This document shows, in pieces, positions 17,174 to 28,066 of a stretch of DNA of 64,000 nt. The notes beneath the pieces are model-generated. The model was not told where the DNA came from, did no database searches, and worked only from the letters and a program-made list of their open reading frames with translations. The DNA comes from Pseudoalteromonas sp. 3D05. GTDB lineage: Bacteria > Pseudomonadota > Gammaproteobacteria > Enterobacterales > Alteromonadaceae. The position numbers and the translations under genes are program-made. The stretch spans positions 1-64,000 of the forward strand of contig NZ_PDUS01000002.1 of assembly GCF_002723455.1 (NCBI RefSeq), in the 5' to 3' direction. The stretch's first letter is position 1. The number at the start of each line of letters is the position of its first letter.

Positions 17174-19417
17174 TTAAAGCAACCATTTACATCAGTGTGG
17201 TTAAGCATTGGGTTTGTTATTGGTTGTGTTATAACCGTATTTTATTATCAGACCCTTGTATTTACTCTTTTCACATTATTAATTGTGATAGCAAGTGCCT
17301 ATTTTAAGCCGTTTTTACCCGTAATGTTAGGTTTTATTTGCGGGATTTTAGCTGTTTGGTTACATTTTTTATGTTTTTATTCTATCTCTTCACAAAAGTT
17401 GAGTGTAAATCAACCAGAACTTGTGACGTTTGTCGTGCAAGAGATCATTTCTCAACGGGATAGTACGTATTTAAAAGCAGCTATCACTTATCCTAAAAAC
17501 CTTACACGAATTAAATCTCCTAAAGTATTAGTTACTTTAAAAACTGAGTATCCAATAAAGGTAGGTAGTACCGTCACAACTTGGCTAAAGTTAACCAAAT
17601 ACCGCAGTCAAAAAAATGTTGCTGGGTTTGATAAAGAGCGTGCTGCATTTAGTCATCGTATCTTGTTTAAAGCAAAACAAGTAAGTACAGCAATACAAAT
17701 ATCAAATGCTGTAGCACCAAATTTAATTAATAAATATCGGCGAAATATTCAAAATATTTATGATGGTACTCATATGAGCTGGCTATATTATGCACTTATG
17801 ACGGGTGATAAAAGCGTAATGTCCTATGATCATAAACAAACACTTCAAGCTTTTGGAATTAGTCATTTATTAGCTATTTCTGGCTTACACATAGGGCTTG
17901 TGTTTAGCATTGGTTATTTTGCTTTTAAGTATGCCCTTTGGTTTTTTATTCGCACTATCAAACAGACTGTTAATTTATCAATTTACTACAGTGCTGCAGG
18001 TTTTTGCTTAGCGTTTTGTTATGTCTATCTAAGTGACTTTTTAGTTTCTGCAAGTCGGGCGTTAATCATGTTAGCCTGTATTTTGATAGTCTATTATTCA
18101 TCTAAGCAGGCACTTAGGTGGCGCGCCTTATTGTTTGCACTCGTCCTAATTTTAGCTATTGACCCATTCAGTTTACTAAACCCAGGGCTGTATCTGTCAT
18201 TTGTTGCTGTGGGTGTGATTTTTGTTTTAGTTGATCGAAGGCCATTTGGCAAATTCACATTTTTTACATTCTTTAAAGGCTTAGTAGTGCTGCAATGTGC
18301 ACTTTTTGTAGGTTTACTTCCATTAACCCTATTTTTCTTTCATGGGGTTAGTTTGATTGGCCTTTTAGTAAACCTAATTGCTGTCCCGCTCATAAGCTTT
18401 ATTGTTATGCCGACTTTACTATTTATTAGTCTGCTCAGTCCGACTATTGATATGACCTTAATATTATCTTTATTAGATAGTTTAATCAGGTTTTGTTTCG
18501 AAGGCCTGCTTTTAATTCCAGTCGAAGTACGTTGGATTAACGCTCCGTCAATTGCTTTACCAGTCATTCTCGCAACCTATTTAAGTGCAATCGTATTTTA
18601 TATGTTGCCCTATGGAAAAGTTATTAGTTTATTGCCACTTAGTATTATTATTATTGATTATTACCTGACGCCAAAGGCAATTTGGCAAGTAAATGTTTTT
18701 GATGTAGGCCATGGCACTATGATCTTGGTAACGAAAGACAATGAAGGCTTTGTATATGATCTAGGCCCGATATACTTTAATCGCTTCACACGAATTTACT
18801 CTACCTTAAAACCTTACCTAGAAATCAATCAAATTGAAGTAATACATACAGTAATTAGTCATGATGACAAAGACCACTCTGGTGGCTTGGATGAATGGCT
18901 CAAACTCGGTTATGAGCGGACATTTAAAACTACACAGCCAGAAGGTGTTGACTCTTCATGTTTTACACAAACATTAAATTTTAACAATTTACACATCACA
19001 ATGAGTCATAAAGTAGGAAAACATTATTCTGATAACGATAACTCGTGCATTGTTCACATATCTGATGGCATCAACAGTGTACTTTTACCGGGAGATATTA
19101 CACAACTTCGTGAGCAAGAATTGATAACAGAAAAGACTCTATTAAAGAGCACTGTGCTTGTAAGTCCGCACCATGGAAGTAAAACATCATCAAGTAATAT
19201 GTTTATTAAAGCGGTTTCTCCAGAAGTTGTTATTCACTCGACAGCTTTTAAAGGCCAGTGGAATTTGCCACATGAAGAAGTACTAAAACGCTATGACGCT
19301 ATTAATGCACAGCAATACACAACAGCTGAGCATGGTCAAATCATCGTCAAATTTTACAAAAGTGGCTATGAAATAAGCTCTGCGAGGGCACAAAGTGATT
19401 GGTTTCTAAAAGATTGA
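17153..19417 (+). CDS. comEC: ComEC/Rec2 DNA-uptake channel protein
   Basis: ComEC carries single-stranded DNA across the inner membrane during natural transformation. The 754-residue product has N-terminal membrane helices, an OB-like region, the Competence core with HLLAISGLHIGLVF, several helices, and a C-terminal metallo-beta-lactamase domain (VFDVGHGTMILV, SHDDKDHSGG, LLPGDI, SPHHGSKTSSS). The start is uncertain: TTG 17153 gives overlap with the divergent DUF2062 gene; GTG 17198 is an alternative. It is followed closely by msbA, a common gammaproteobacterial arrangement. Confidence 0.93.
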   Translation: MDRFFSHLKQPFTSVWLSIGFVIGCVITVFYYQTLVFTLFTLLIVIASAYFKPFLPVMLGFICGILAVWLHFLCFYSISSQKLSVNQPELVTFVVQEIISQRDSTYLKAAITYPKNLTRIKSPKVLVTLKTEYPIKVGSTVTTWLKLTKYRSQKNVAGFDKERAAFSHRILFKAKQVSTAIQISNAVAPNLINKYRRNIQNIYDGTHMSWLYYALMTGDKSVMSYDHKQTLQAFGISHLLAISGLHIGLVFSIGYFAFKYALWFFIRTIKQTVNLSIYYSAAGFCLAFCYVYLSDFLVSASRALIMLACILIVYYSSKQALRWRALLFALVLILAIDPFSLLNPGLYLSFVAVGVIFVLVDRRPFGKFTFFTFFKGLVVLQCALFVGLLPLTLFFFHGVSLIGLLVNLIAVPLISFIVMPTLLFISLLSPTIDMTLILSLLDSLIRFCFEGLLLIPVEVRWINAPSIALPVILATYLSAIVFYMLPYGKVISLLPLSIIIIDYYLTPKAIWQVNVFDVGHGTMILVTKDNEGFVYDLGPIYFNRFTRIYSTLKPYLEINQIEVIHTVISHDDKDHSGGLDEWLKLGYERTFKTTQPEGVDSSCFTQTLNFNNLHITMSHKVGKHYSDNDNSCIVHISDGINSVLLPGDITQLREQELITEKTLLKSTVLVSPHHGSKTSSSNMFIKAVSPEVVIHSTAFKGQWNLPHEEVLKRYDAINAQQYTTAEHGQIIVKFYKSGYEISSARAQSDWFLKD

Positions 19418-19475
19418 GTTTAGTTTTATGTTGCTGGAGGCTACAATACCCGAAGACTTAGAATTAGAGAGTGTT

Positions 19476-21221
19476 ATGGATCAAACAACATCGCAAATTT
19501 ACAAGCGTTTGTTATCTTACGTTGGTAATTATAAAAGCATAGCAATTTTAGCTGTTATTGGCATGATCGGTTATTCAGCCATGGATGCATTGTTTATTCA
19601 ATTGATGAAACCTTTTATCGATCAGGGCCTTAATGAACGTAATAGTGACGTTCTAAAATACGCACCCTTTGTTGTAGTTGCACTTGTGTTTGGTCGTGGT
19701 TTTTTTAATTATATGTCATCGTATTGTTTAAGTTACGTCGGCTCGCAAGTGGTGCGGTCTTTACGTCAGCAATTATTCGAGCATATCCTGCATTTACCAG
19801 TCTCTTTTCATGATAAAAACTCCTCAGGTGATTTAATATCTAAAATAACCTTTGATACTGAGCAAGTACAACAAGCGATTACCAAGGCTATGCTAATCGT
19901 GGTACGTGAAGGCGCTTTTGTGGTGTTTTTGCTTACGGTTATGTTCTACACCAGCTGGAAATTGTCTTTAATATTTTTAATCATCATTCCGTTAGTAGCT
20001 GTTATTGTCAGCATTGTGTCAAAGCGTTTTCGTCATATCTCCAAAAACATTCAGTCAGCGATGGGTCAAGTGACGCGTAGCTCAGAGCAAATGCTCAGTG
20101 GGCACAAAGTCATTCATGGTTTTGGCGGGCAAAAGCAAGAAATTGATCAATTCGCGACTATTAATAATCACAACCGTCAGCAACGTATTAAAATGGATGC
20201 GACAAAAGCGCTGAGTGTTTCAGTGATTCAAATATTGGCGGCCAGTGCTATGGCAGTTATTTTATTTGTAGTATCGATGCCATCAATGATCGACACAATT
20301 AGCTCTGGTGATTTTGTTGTACTTATTTCATCGATGATGATGTTGTTACGTCCGTTAAAGCAACTTGCTAACGTCAATAGCGATTTACAACGCGGTATTT
20401 CTGCTGCACAAAGTATTTTTTTAGTACTAGATGAAGAAGTAGAAAAAGATACCGGCACAATAAGCGTTGATAAAGTAAAAGGGTTAATCGAAGTTAAAAA
20501 TGTAACCTTTAATTACCCAACAAAAGAAGAGCCTGTATTACGTGATTTATCACTGACCATTAAAGCCGGAGAAAGTATTGCTTTAGTGGGCCGTTCTGGC
20601 TCTGGTAAGTCCACTATTTCAAATTTATTACCTCGTTATTATGACTTACAAGCACCTAGTGAAATCTTATTAGACGGCATTGCACTGAGCGACTATAAAC
20701 TTGCTGATTTACGAAAACAGTTTGCGTTAGTGTCGCAACAAGTGGTGCTATTTAACGACACCATTGCAAATAATATCAGCTATGGCATTACACGTACATT
20801 GAGTGATGATGAGCTGTTAGCCGTCGCTAAACAAGCCCATGTATGGGAATTTGTAAAAGATTTACCTGCAGGTCTAAATACAATGGTGGGTGAAAACGGG
20901 GTGATGCTCTCAGGTGGCCAACGCCAACGTATTGCTATTGCTCGCGCTATATTGAAAGACGCCCCTATTTTGATATTAGATGAAGCTACATCAGCACTTG
21001 ATACTGAATCTGAAAAGTTGATCCAGCAAGCACTCGATCAATTAATGAAAGAAAAAACATCGATAGTTATTGCGCATCGGCTATCAACAATCGAAAAAAG
21101 CGACCGAATCTACGTGATTGATAATGGCAAAGTTATTGAAAGTGGAGACCATAAGGCGCTACTTGAAAACAACGGTACTTATGCTGCTTTATGCAAAATG
21201 CAGTTTGGTGAGCAAGGGTGA
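19476..21221 (+). CDS. msbA: Lipid A export ATP-binding/permease protein
   Basis: An ABC exporter that flips lipid A-core across the inner membrane. Starting at ATG 19476 gives 581 residues, like E. coli MsbA (582). The longer reading from 19428 adds a 16-residue acidic tail without a good ribosome site. Six membrane helices precede the nucleotide-binding domain with Walker A GRSGSGKST, the Q-loop, signature LSGGQRQRIAIARA, Walker B ILILDEATSALD and the H-loop IAHRLST. The stop overlaps lpxK by GTGA. Confidence 0.95.
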   Translation: MDQTTSQIYKRLLSYVGNYKSIAILAVIGMIGYSAMDALFIQLMKPFIDQGLNERNSDVLKYAPFVVVALVFGRGFFNYMSSYCLSYVGSQVVRSLRQQLFEHILHLPVSFHDKNSSGDLISKITFDTEQVQQAITKAMLIVVREGAFVVFLLTVMFYTSWKLSLIFLIIIPLVAVIVSIVSKRFRHISKNIQSAMGQVTRSSEQMLSGHKVIHGFGGQKQEIDQFATINNHNRQQRIKMDATKALSVSVIQILAASAMAVILFVVSMPSMIDTISSGDFVVLISSMMMLLRPLKQLANVNSDLQRGISAAQSIFLVLDEEVEKDTGTISVDKVKGLIEVKNVTFNYPTKEEPVLRDLSLTIKAGESIALVGRSGSGKSTISNLLPRYYDLQAPSEILLDGIALSDYKLADLRKQFALVSQQVVLFNDTIANNISYGITRTLSDDELLAVAKQAHVWEFVKDLPAGLNTMVGENGVMLSGGQRQRIAIARAILKDAPILILDEATSALDTESEKLIQQALDQLMKEKTSIVIAHRLSTIEKSDRIYVIDNGKVIESGDHKALLENNGTYAALCKMQFGEQG

Positions 21222-22198
21222 ACAAAATAGAACAAAGCTGGTACAAAAGCTTTAGCTTTTTAACCTTATTACTTTTGCCATTGAGCGGGCTTTTTTGGCT
21301 TATTTCAACGTTACGTAGTGTAGGTTACAAATTAGGGCTGTTTGAGCAATTTAAAGGCAAAGTGCCGGTCATTGTAGTGGGTAATATTAGTGTCGGCGGC
21401 AATGGTAAAACACCGTTTGTTATTTGGCTTGCGCAATATTTACAGCAACACGATTTAAACGTGGCAGTTATTAGCCGCGGTTACGGTGGCTCTTCTGATG
21501 TGTACCCTTTGATTGTTGATAGTGCAACCACACCAACGCAAGCAGGGGATGAACCTGTACTTATTCAGCGCCGATTAGGGTGTCCTGTTGTTGTAGGCCC
21601 TGATAGAAAAGCCAATATAAAGCGATTAATTGCACACTACGATGTAGACATCATTATTTCAGACGACGGCATGCAGCATTATAAAATGGCTCGTGACATA
21701 GAGTGTTGTATTGTCGACAGCGAGCGGCGCTTTGGTAATGGCTTTTTGATGCCAGCGGGGCCACTACGTGAAACTACAAAACGTTTAAAATCAGTTGATT
21801 TAGTCATAGAAAATGGAGGTGCTGATAAATTTAGTTATCAATTACAGGCATCTACTTTATTAAATGTGGCTACTGGTGAAAAAACTAAAGATCAATTACA
21901 TAGTGCGCATGCAGTAAGTGCAATTGGTAATCCTGTACGGTTTGAAAATACACTACAAGCTTGTGGTGTTAAGCTGCTTTCTACGGCTCACTATCGTGAT
22001 CATTATGCTTATTCACCCGCTGATTTTGAAAAATATAACGATGACATTGTCATTATGACAGAGAAAGATGCGGTAAAATGCCGTGCTTTTGCTAAACCAA
22101 ATTGGTACTTTTTACCTGTTGATGCTAAACCATCAACTGCGGTAATCAATAAACTCAATCTTTTACTCAAAGAAAAAGGGATCCTCGATGGCCTTTGA
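21218..22198 (+). CDS. lpxK: Tetraacyldisaccharide 4'-kinase
   Basis: It phosphorylates the 4' position of the lipid A precursor at the inner membrane. The 326 residues carry an N-terminal hydrophobic anchor ([15 protein letters not shown]), the P-loop [21 protein letters not shown] and the DDGMQHY motif. Start GTG 21218 overlaps the msbA stop by four bases, indicating translational coupling of the kinase to the flippase. Confidence 0.95.
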   Translation: MNKIEQSWYKSFSFLTLLLLPLSGLFWLISTLRSVGYKLGLFEQFKGKVPVIVVGNISVGGNGKTPFVIWLAQYLQQHDLNVAVISRGYGGSSDVYPLIVDSATTPTQAGDEPVLIQRRLGCPVVVGPDRKANIKRLIAHYDVDIIISDDGMQHYKMARDIECCIVDSERRFGNGFLMPAGPLRETTKRLKSVDLVIENGGADKFSYQLQASTLLNVATGEKTKDQLHSAHAVSAIGNPVRFENTLQACGVKLLSTAHYRDHYAYSPADFEKYNDDIVIMTEKDAVKCRAFAKPNWYFLPVDAKPSTAVINKLNLLLKEKGILDGL

Positions 22199-22385
22199 TA
22201 CAAAACTACTTGAAATTATCGCTTGCCCAGTATGTAAGGGTAAATTACGCCTAGACAAAGATAATAACGAACTAATCAGCACGGCAGCAAAATTAGCTTA
22301 CCCGATTGTTGATGACATTCCAGTATTACTTGAAAACGAAGCGAGAGAGTTAAGCCAAGAAGAGGTAGACAAGTGGAATTCGTAG
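22188..22385 (+). CDS. Trm112/YcaR-family small protein
   Basis: The 65-residue protein opens [20 protein letters not shown] and has the compact Trm112-like fold with one CxxC pair, then [11 protein letters not shown]. Such genes usually sit between lpxK and kdsB in gammaproteobacteria, as here. It overlaps lpxK by 11 bases and kdsB by 13. Its precise role is unclear; eukaryotic Trm112 activates methyltransferases. Confidence 0.9.
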   Translation: MAFDTKLLEIIACPVCKGKLRLDKDNNELISTAAKLAYPIVDDIPVLLENEARELSQEEVDKWNS

Positions 22386-23146
22386 TCGTCATTCCTGCGC
22401 GTTACGCATCAACACGACTGCCAGGTAAACCCCTTGCCGATATTTGTGGTAAGCCGATGATTCAACACGTGTATGAGAAAGCACTTGCTTCTGGTGCAAG
22501 TAAGGTTGTTATTGCAACCGATCATCAAAAAGTCTTCGAGGCGGTCAATACGTTTACAAGTGATGTACTAATGACACGTGAAGACCATCAATCTGGTACT
22601 GAGCGCTTAGCAGAAGTAATGGATTTACTTAATCTCAGTGATGACACCATCGTTGTTAATGTGCAAGGTGATGAGCCATTACTTGCTAGCGAAAATGTGA
22701 GTCAAGTAGCTGAACTGTTGGCTAATTCAGTTGCACCAATGGCCACTCTGAGTGTTGCCATTGAAAACATTGAGGAAGTATTTAATCCAAATGCAGTAAA
22801 AGTCGTGAGCGATGTTCATAAAAATGCGCTTTACTTTTCTCGTGCGAGCATTCCATTTGATCGCGCCAACATGATGAATTCAGCTAATAACGCGTTTGTT
22901 GATAAAGCAAACTACCAACGTCATGTGGGTATTTATGCTTATCGTGCAGGGTTTATTAAACAATACATTGAACTTAGTCCTTCACCGCTGGAACAATTAG
23001 AGTCTTTAGAGCAGTTACGTGTGCTTTATCATGGCCACCAGATAAAGATTGAGCAAGCTCAAGTTACACCTCATGCAGGTGTTGATACCCCTGAAGATTT
23101 AGCGCGTGTAGTGCATTATTTAAAAAGTAATTCGTTGAGTGAATAA
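22373..23146 (+). CDS. kdsB: 3-deoxy-manno-octulosonate cytidylyltransferase
   Basis: It makes CMP-KDO for lipopolysaccharide inner core. The 257-residue protein has the nucleotidyltransferase N-terminus [17 protein letters not shown], then [23 protein letters not shown] and HVGIYAYR. The start is GTG 22373 inside the end of the Trm112-like gene. The run msbA-lpxK-Trm112-kdsB is one overlapping operon for lipid A-KDO supply. Confidence 0.95.
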   Translation: MEFVVVIPARYASTRLPGKPLADICGKPMIQHVYEKALASGASKVVIATDHQKVFEAVNTFTSDVLMTREDHQSGTERLAEVMDLLNLSDDTIVVNVQGDEPLLASENVSQVAELLANSVAPMATLSVAIENIEEVFNPNAVKVVSDVHKNALYFSRASIPFDRANMMNSANNAFVDKANYQRHVGIYAYRAGFIKQYIELSPSPLEQLESLEQLRVLYHGHQIKIEQAQVTPHAGVDTPEDLARVVHYLKSNSLSE

Positions 23147-23813
23147 GCCGTTACCTTTAACAGTTATTGCTGAACACAAAGACTTTTATGTCATCGAAAA
23201 ACCAGCAGGGCTAAACTTCCATAGTGAAGAGGGCCCTGGTTTTGTGGTTTTAGCTGAGCAACAATTGAATGAAAAATTATTTTCTGTTCATCGGCTAGAT
23301 AAAGTCACCTCAGGATTAATTATACTTGCGCGAAGCAGCCAATCTGCAGCCCAGTTTACACGGCTTTTTACTGCGCATGAGGTTGATAAGTTTTATTTGG
23401 CTTTGTCAGACGCTAAGCCAAAGAAAAAACAAGGCTGGGTAAAAGGAGACATGACTAAGTCTCGTCGAAGTAGCTTTAAGCTTTTAAAGACTCAAACTAA
23501 CCCAGCTATTACACGGTTTTATTCATTCAGTGTAGCTGCCAATTTACGCGGATATATATTAAAACCGTACTCGGGTAAAACGCACCAATTGCGTGTAGCA
23601 TTAAAAAGCATAGCTGCCCCGATTTTAGGTGATGCACTGTATGGTGGCACTGATTGCCAACGTACCTATTTACATGCTTATGCCCTGTGCTTTACCTGGC
23701 AAAATGAGCGGTTTGAGTTTATTTGCAAACCAAATAGCGATGCACTTTATGAGCAATTAATTAAACATGATAACTTTTACACATGGCAACAGCCATGGAA
23801 CTTGGATTGGTAA
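23139..23813 (+). CDS. RluA-family RNA pseudouridine synthase
   Basis: The 224-residue protein isomerises uridine to pseudouridine in RNA. The catalytic aspartate motif is [15 protein letters not shown] (family HRLDxxTSG), followed by the [10 protein letters not shown] and LGDALYGG motifs. No S4 domain is present. It fits the short TIGR01621-type branch; its RNA target is not known. GTG 23139 overlaps the end of kdsB by eight bases, and its stop directly abuts the ATG of tcdA. Confidence 0.88.
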   Translation: MNKPLPLTVIAEHKDFYVIEKPAGLNFHSEEGPGFVVLAEQQLNEKLFSVHRLDKVTSGLIILARSSQSAAQFTRLFTAHEVDKFYLALSDAKPKKKQGWVKGDMTKSRRSSFKLLKTQTNPAITRFYSFSVAANLRGYILKPYSGKTHQLRVALKSIAAPILGDALYGGTDCQRTYLHAYALCFTWQNERFEFICKPNSDALYEQLIKHDNFYTWQQPWNLDW

Positions 23814-24614
23814 ATGACAGACTCAGTAACAGATATTCGTTTTGGTGGTATAAAGCGCTTATATGGTCATGAGCATTTTGCTTGGCTTCAAAGTGCACAT
23901 TTTTGTGTTATTGGTATCGGTGGCGTAGGTAGTTGGACTGCAGAAGCGTTAGCCCGAACAGGTGTTGGTAAACTCACACTTATTGACCTTGATGATATAT
24001 GCGCGACCAACGTGAACCGCCAAATTCATGCACTAACAGGCACTGTTGGTGAGGCTAAAGTTGATGCCATGAAAGCGCGGTGCCAGCTAATTAATCCAGA
24101 GTGTGAAATTGATGTCATCGATGATTTTATTACTTTAGATAACATACGTGAGCATATTCAAGGTTTTGATTATGTCATTGATTGTATCGATGCAGTAAAA
24201 GAAAAAGCAGCACTTATTGCTCATTGTAAGCGCAATAAGCTGCCTATTATTACAACGGGTGGTGCAGGCGGTCAAACTGATCCGAGCCAAATAACATTTG
24301 GTGATGTCGCAAAATCAACACAAGATCCACTACTTGCGAAAGTTCGCTATATTTTACGAAAACAGTACAACTTTAGTAGCAATCCTAAGCGTAAATTTAA
24401 TATCGATTGTGTTTATTCAACTGAGCAACTCGTATACCCTGGTTCAGATGGAAGCGTGTGTCATGCAAAACAAAACGCAGATGGTTCTATGAATATGGAT
24501 TGTAATAATGGTTTTGGCTCAGTGACTATGATCACTGGCAGCTTTGGCTTTTTTGTAGCAGCCAAAGCGGTTCGTAAATATTTAGATAGAAAACAACGGT
24601 TAGCTAAGGCTTAA
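23814..24614 (+). CDS. tcdA: tRNA threonylcarbamoyladenosine dehydratase
   Basis: TcdA (CsdL) uses ATP to cyclise t6A37 of tRNAs to ct6A. The 266-residue E1-like fold shows the nucleotide motif GIGGVGSWTAEALARTG, DLDDICATNVNRQ and TTGGAGGQTDPSQI, plus the C-terminal helix of the family. It begins right after the pseudouridine synthase stop and runs convergently into csdE, overlapping it by four bases. CsdE and CsdA are its known sulfur-relay partners. Confidence 0.93.
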   Translation: MTDSVTDIRFGGIKRLYGHEHFAWLQSAHFCVIGIGGVGSWTAEALARTGVGKLTLIDLDDICATNVNRQIHALTGTVGEAKVDAMKARCQLINPECEIDVIDDFITLDNIREHIQGFDYVIDCIDAVKEKAALIAHCKRNKLPIITTGGAGGQTDPSQITFGDVAKSTQDPLLAKVRYILRKQYNFSSNPKRKFNIDCVYSTEQLVYPGSDGSVCHAKQNADGSMNMDCNNGFGSVTMITGSFGFFVAAKAVRKYLDRKQRLAKA

Positions 24615-25027
24615 AGCGACTTTTGTTCAGCCATTGCTTGAATACGTTCGACAATGGCTTTGATACCATTACCTCGAGAAGGGCTTAAGTGGCTTATTAA
24701 ACCCAGCTTTTCAAATTCCTCAAATGCATTTATAGCTAATACTTGACTCGGTGTTAAACCATTATACAAAGATAAAATTAGGGCAAGCAGGCCTTTAACA
24801 ATACGTGTGTCCGAATCCCCAATAATGACTAAACAGTTTTCTTGCAGGTCAAACTCTAAATACAACCAAACTTTACTCTCACAACCTGGTACAAGTGCAT
24901 CTGGTGTTTTTAAAACGTCAGGCATTGTCGGTAATTGCTTACCAAGGAGCATGATTTCGCGGTATTTTTGTTGCCATGCGGGAGAATTATTTAGTGTGTC
25001 AGCGAGTTCTTTAAACGTTTTATTCAT
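24611..25027 (-). CDS. csdE: SufE/CsdE-type sulfur acceptor
   Basis: The 138-residue protein accepts persulfide sulfur from a cysteine desulfurase. The acceptor cysteine is in ALVPGCESKVWLY. The next-door csdA-like gene 13 bases upstream, with tcdA convergent, supports the CsdE rather than SufE name; no sufBCD is present. This assignment by context is an inference. Confidence 0.85.
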   Translation of the reverse strand: MNKTFKELADTLNNSPAWQQKYREIMLLGKQLPTMPDVLKTPDALVPGCESKVWLYLEFDLQENCLVIIGDSDTRIVKGLLALILSLYNGLTPSQVLAINAFEEFEKLGLISHLSPSRGNGIKAIVERIQAMAEQKSL

Positions 25028-25040
25028 TGCTTATCTACTT

Positions 25041-26255
25041 TTAATCTAATAAGGCGATGCATTCGTGCAGAGCATTAATGAAAATATCTATATCTTGGTG
25101 AGTATTATAAAAACAAAAACTTGCTCGTACACTGCCGTTGATACCCAGATGTGTCATTAAAGGTTGGGTACAATGGTGGCCGCTACGAACGGCAACACCA
25201 AATCCATCAAGTAATGTCGCAATATCGAATGGATGTTCGTCTTTGTAATTAAAACAAATGGTCCCAATATTATGTTCTAAATTACTGTAAATTGTGATGC
25301 CATCGATGTCATTTAATTTATTAACCGCATAATTAAATAGCCCTTGTTCGTAGTCGTAGGCTGCATTTTTATCAAGTGCAAAAAGATAATCTAATGCGGC
25401 AGAAAACCCGATTACACCTGCAATATTAGGTGTGCCTGCTTCAAATTTGGCAGGAGCATCGCGAAACGTGCTGTTGAAAAGGCTTACCGTTTCAATCATT
25501 TCTCCACCCGTTTGATAAGGCTGTAAGGCGTTTAAACGCTCATACTTACCATACAGACCACCAACGCCAGTTGGGCCAAGCATTTTGTGTGCAGAGAACA
25601 CATAAAAGTCACAATCGAGTATATTTAAATCAGGCTGTAGGTGCATCGCGCCTTGAGCACCATCAACGACAGTGATTGTGTTAAAACCTTTTACAGTACT
25701 AAGCAATGGGCTTAGGTTTGTTATATTTCCCAATGCATTTGATGCATGGGTGAGCGCAAGCACGGTTGGTTTTACTTGTTTTAAAAATTCAATACAGGCT
25801 GACATATTGAATGTTGCATCTGCTTCAAGCGGTAATATATGTAATTTAGCACCAGTTTTAAGTGCTAATTGTTGCCAAGGGACGATGTTTGCATGATGTT
25901 CAAGTGGGGTAATAACGATACTTGAATTTTTATCAAGTTGTTCAGTTAATCCACAAGCAATTAGGTTTAATGCCTCAGTAGCACCTTTAGTCCAAACAAT
26001 TTCACGGCTTTGCACATTAAAATATTGGGCAACTTTATCACGCGCTTTTTCGTAAGCTGTTGTTGCTTGTTCACTGAGTGAATGACGACCCCTATGAACA
26101 TTTGCATTCTGCTGTGTGTAAAAAAGCTCTGTCGCAGCAATAACTGATTGGGGCTTTTGTGACGTTGCAGCAGAGTCTAAATAAACTAATGGTTGATTGT
26201 TTATCTGCTGCGTTAAAATGGGAAAATCAGCACGAATTTTTTTAACAGCAAACAT
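25041..26255 (-). CDS. csdA: Cysteine desulfurase, SufS/CsdA type
   Basis: A PLP enzyme that takes sulfur from cysteine and passes it to CsdE. The roughly 404-residue protein has the class V aminotransferase features: VYLDSAATSQKP, NVHRGRH, the PLP aspartate in VVDGAQGAMH, the Schiff-base lysine FSAHKMLGPTG, and the catalytic cysteine in VRSGHHCTQPL. I take ATG 26255 as start; the five residues before it begin at TTG. It is the first gene of a two-gene operon with csdE. Confidence 0.92.
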   Translation of the reverse strand: MFAVKKIRADFPILTQQINNQPLVYLDSAATSQKPQSVIAATELFYTQQNANVHRGRHSLSEQATTAYEKARDKVAQYFNVQSREIVWTKGATEALNLIACGLTEQLDKNSSIVITPLEHHANIVPWQQLALKTGAKLHILPLEADATFNMSACIEFLKQVKPTVLALTHASNALGNITNLSPLLSTVKGFNTITVVDGAQGAMHLQPDLNILDCDFYVFSAHKMLGPTGVGGLYGKYERLNALQPYQTGGEMIETVSLFNSTFRDAPAKFEAGTPNIAGVIGFSAALDYLFALDKNAAYDYEQGLFNYAVNKLNDIDGITIYSNLEHNIGTICFNYKDEHPFDIATLLDGFGVAVRSGHHCTQPLMTHLGINGSVRASFCFYNTHQDIDIFINALHECIALLD

Positions 26256-26323
26256 AGAAAAACCAAACAATAAAAAGTAGCAGGGATTGTAATAGCTTTA
26301 ATATAATTCTCAACTATTAAACA

Positions 26324-26351
26324 CAAAAAAGGCCGCAAAAGCGGCCTTTTT
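26324..26351 (-). terminator. Rho-independent terminator of gltA
   Basis: AAAAAAGGCCGC and GCGGCCTTTTT pair around an AAAA loop. On the minus strand a T-run follows the stem, immediately after gltA. Confidence 0.92.
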
Positions 26352-26365
26352 GGCATTAATAAAAA

Positions 26366-27652
26366 TTAACGCTTGTCTGTAGATACGTAATCACGATGTG
26401 TGTGACCAGTATAAAGCTGACGTGGACGGCTGATCTTATGACCAGGTTGAGAAAGCATCTCATCCCAGTGTGTGATCCAACCTACAGTACGTGCCATTGC
26501 GAAGATCACAGTGAACATGCTTGTAGGAATACCAATTGCTTTTAAGATGATACCTGAGTAGAAATCTACGTTAGGGTAAAGTTTCTTCTCAACAAAGTAT
26601 GGGTCTTCAAGTGCAATTTGTTCAAGCTTCATTGCAATATCAAGCAATGGATCTTGAATGTTTAGCTCTTCTAATACTTCGTGACATGTTTGACGCATTA
26701 CTGTTGCACGTGGATCGAAGTTTTTATAAACACGGTGACCAAAGCCCATTAGACGGAACGGGTCCGCTTTATCTTTTGCTTTAGCTACGTATTCGTCGAT
26801 GCGGTCTACTGAACCAATTTCTTCTAACATGTTTAAGCATGCTTCGTTAGCACCGCCGTGAGCAGGGCCCCATAAAGATGCAATACCTGCTGCGATACAA
26901 GCATACGGGTTAGCACCAGAAGAACCAGCAAGACGAACAGTCGATGTTGAAGCATTTTGTTCGTGGTCAGCGTGAAGCATAAAGATTTTATCCATTGCTT
27001 TAGCTGTTACTGGGTTAACTTTATACTCTTCAGCAGGTACAGAGAACATCATGTGTAAGAAGTTTTCTGCGTAGCTTAGGTCGTTACGTGGGTAAACGAA
27101 TGGTTGACCGATGTTTGTTTTGTAAGCCATAGCTGCAATAGTAGGTAGCTTTGCTACTAACTTGATTGCGCTTGTTTTACGCTGGTTTGCATCTGTGATA
27201 TCAAGGTCTTCATGGTAAAAAGAAGATAAAGCACCAACCACACCACATAGCATTGCCATAGGGTGTGCATCAAAACGGAAACCTTGGAAGAAGTTAGCGA
27301 TTTTCTCATCAAGCATGGTACTACGAGTGACTTGCTCTGCAAACTCAGTGTACTGCTCTTTAGTTGGTAATTCACCATTCAACAATAAGTAACAAAGTTC
27401 AACATAATCTGAACCTTCAGCTAATTGTTCGATTGGGTAGCCACGGTGAAGTAGGATGCCTTTGCCGCCATCAATATATGTGATTGAAGACTCGCAAGAA
27501 CCAGTCGACATGAAACCCGGGTCATAAGTAAAATGACCATGAGAGCCAAGTGTACGAACGTCAATTACATCTTGTCCTGCAGTACCCTGGTAAATCGGAA
27601 GTTCGATTGGATCTAGACCATCAATATGGACTGTGGCTTTCTTATCCGCCAT
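26366..27652 (-). CDS. gltA: Citrate synthase
   Basis: It condenses acetyl-CoA and oxaloacetate at the entry of the TCA cycle. The 428-residue type II enzyme has the active-site histidines in [13 protein letters not shown] and [14 protein letters not shown] and the aspartate in [13 protein letters not shown] precedes the ATG (minus strand). It is divergent from sdhCDAB over a 413-base gap, the same arrangement as in E. coli. Confidence 0.97.
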   Translation of the reverse strand: MADKKATVHIDGLDPIELPIYQGTAGQDVIDVRTLGSHGHFTYDPGFMSTGSCESSITYIDGGKGILLHRGYPIEQLAEGSDYVELCYLLLNGELPTKEQYTEFAEQVTRSTMLDEKIANFFQGFRFDAHPMAMLCGVVGALSSFYHEDLDITDANQRKTSAIKLVAKLPTIAAMAYKTNIGQPFVYPRNDLSYAENFLHMMFSVPAEEYKVNPVTAKAMDKIFMLHADHEQNASTSTVRLAGSSGANPYACIAAGIASLWGPAHGGANEACLNMLEEIGSVDRIDEYVAKAKDKADPFRLMGFGHRVYKNFDPRATVMRQTCHEVLEELNIQDPLLDIAMKLEQIALEDPYFVEKKLYPNVDFYSGIILKAIGIPTSMFTVIFAMARTVGWITHWDEMLSQPGHKISRPRQLYTGHTHRDYVSTDKR

Positions 27653-28066
27653 CTATTTATCTCCTATTAAGATAACAACTCTGATTGTTATGTTCTGAAT
27701 CTGTTTAAGCACATCCTTTCCATTTTAACGTGAAAGAGGGGGTTAAAGTCAATTTTTATAAATATTATGCATAAATGTATAATAAATATTCTGTCAGGAT
27801 TAAATATTATACCATTGGCTAATTCGCAAACGTCTCTAACTAAACAAGAATTGTAAAAAGACCTTTGGCTATATATACTATCGAAGGTTTTATACCGTAT
27901 TGTCTGTAGGTAAATATTATTTTTACATCTAATTTTTGCATTAATGTGAACTTTATTCGTAACCAATAAGTTTACTTAGATAGTTCCATCAAAAAAATTT
28001 CTTTTTTGGTGGGTTTTAGAAAAACAAGTAGATGAGCCCCTATGTGGGCAAGATGGGCAAGTAACT
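27653..28066. promoter_or_regulatory. gltA-sdhC divergent control region
   Basis: No gene is visible in these 414 bases. It is AT-rich. A hairpin CCATCAAAAAA/TTTTTTGGTGG (27986-27996, 28002-28012) lies about 55 bases before sdhC and could act as a leader attenuator or RNA-stability element. Promoters for both divergent operons must lie here; I could not fix them with confidence. Confidence 0.5.
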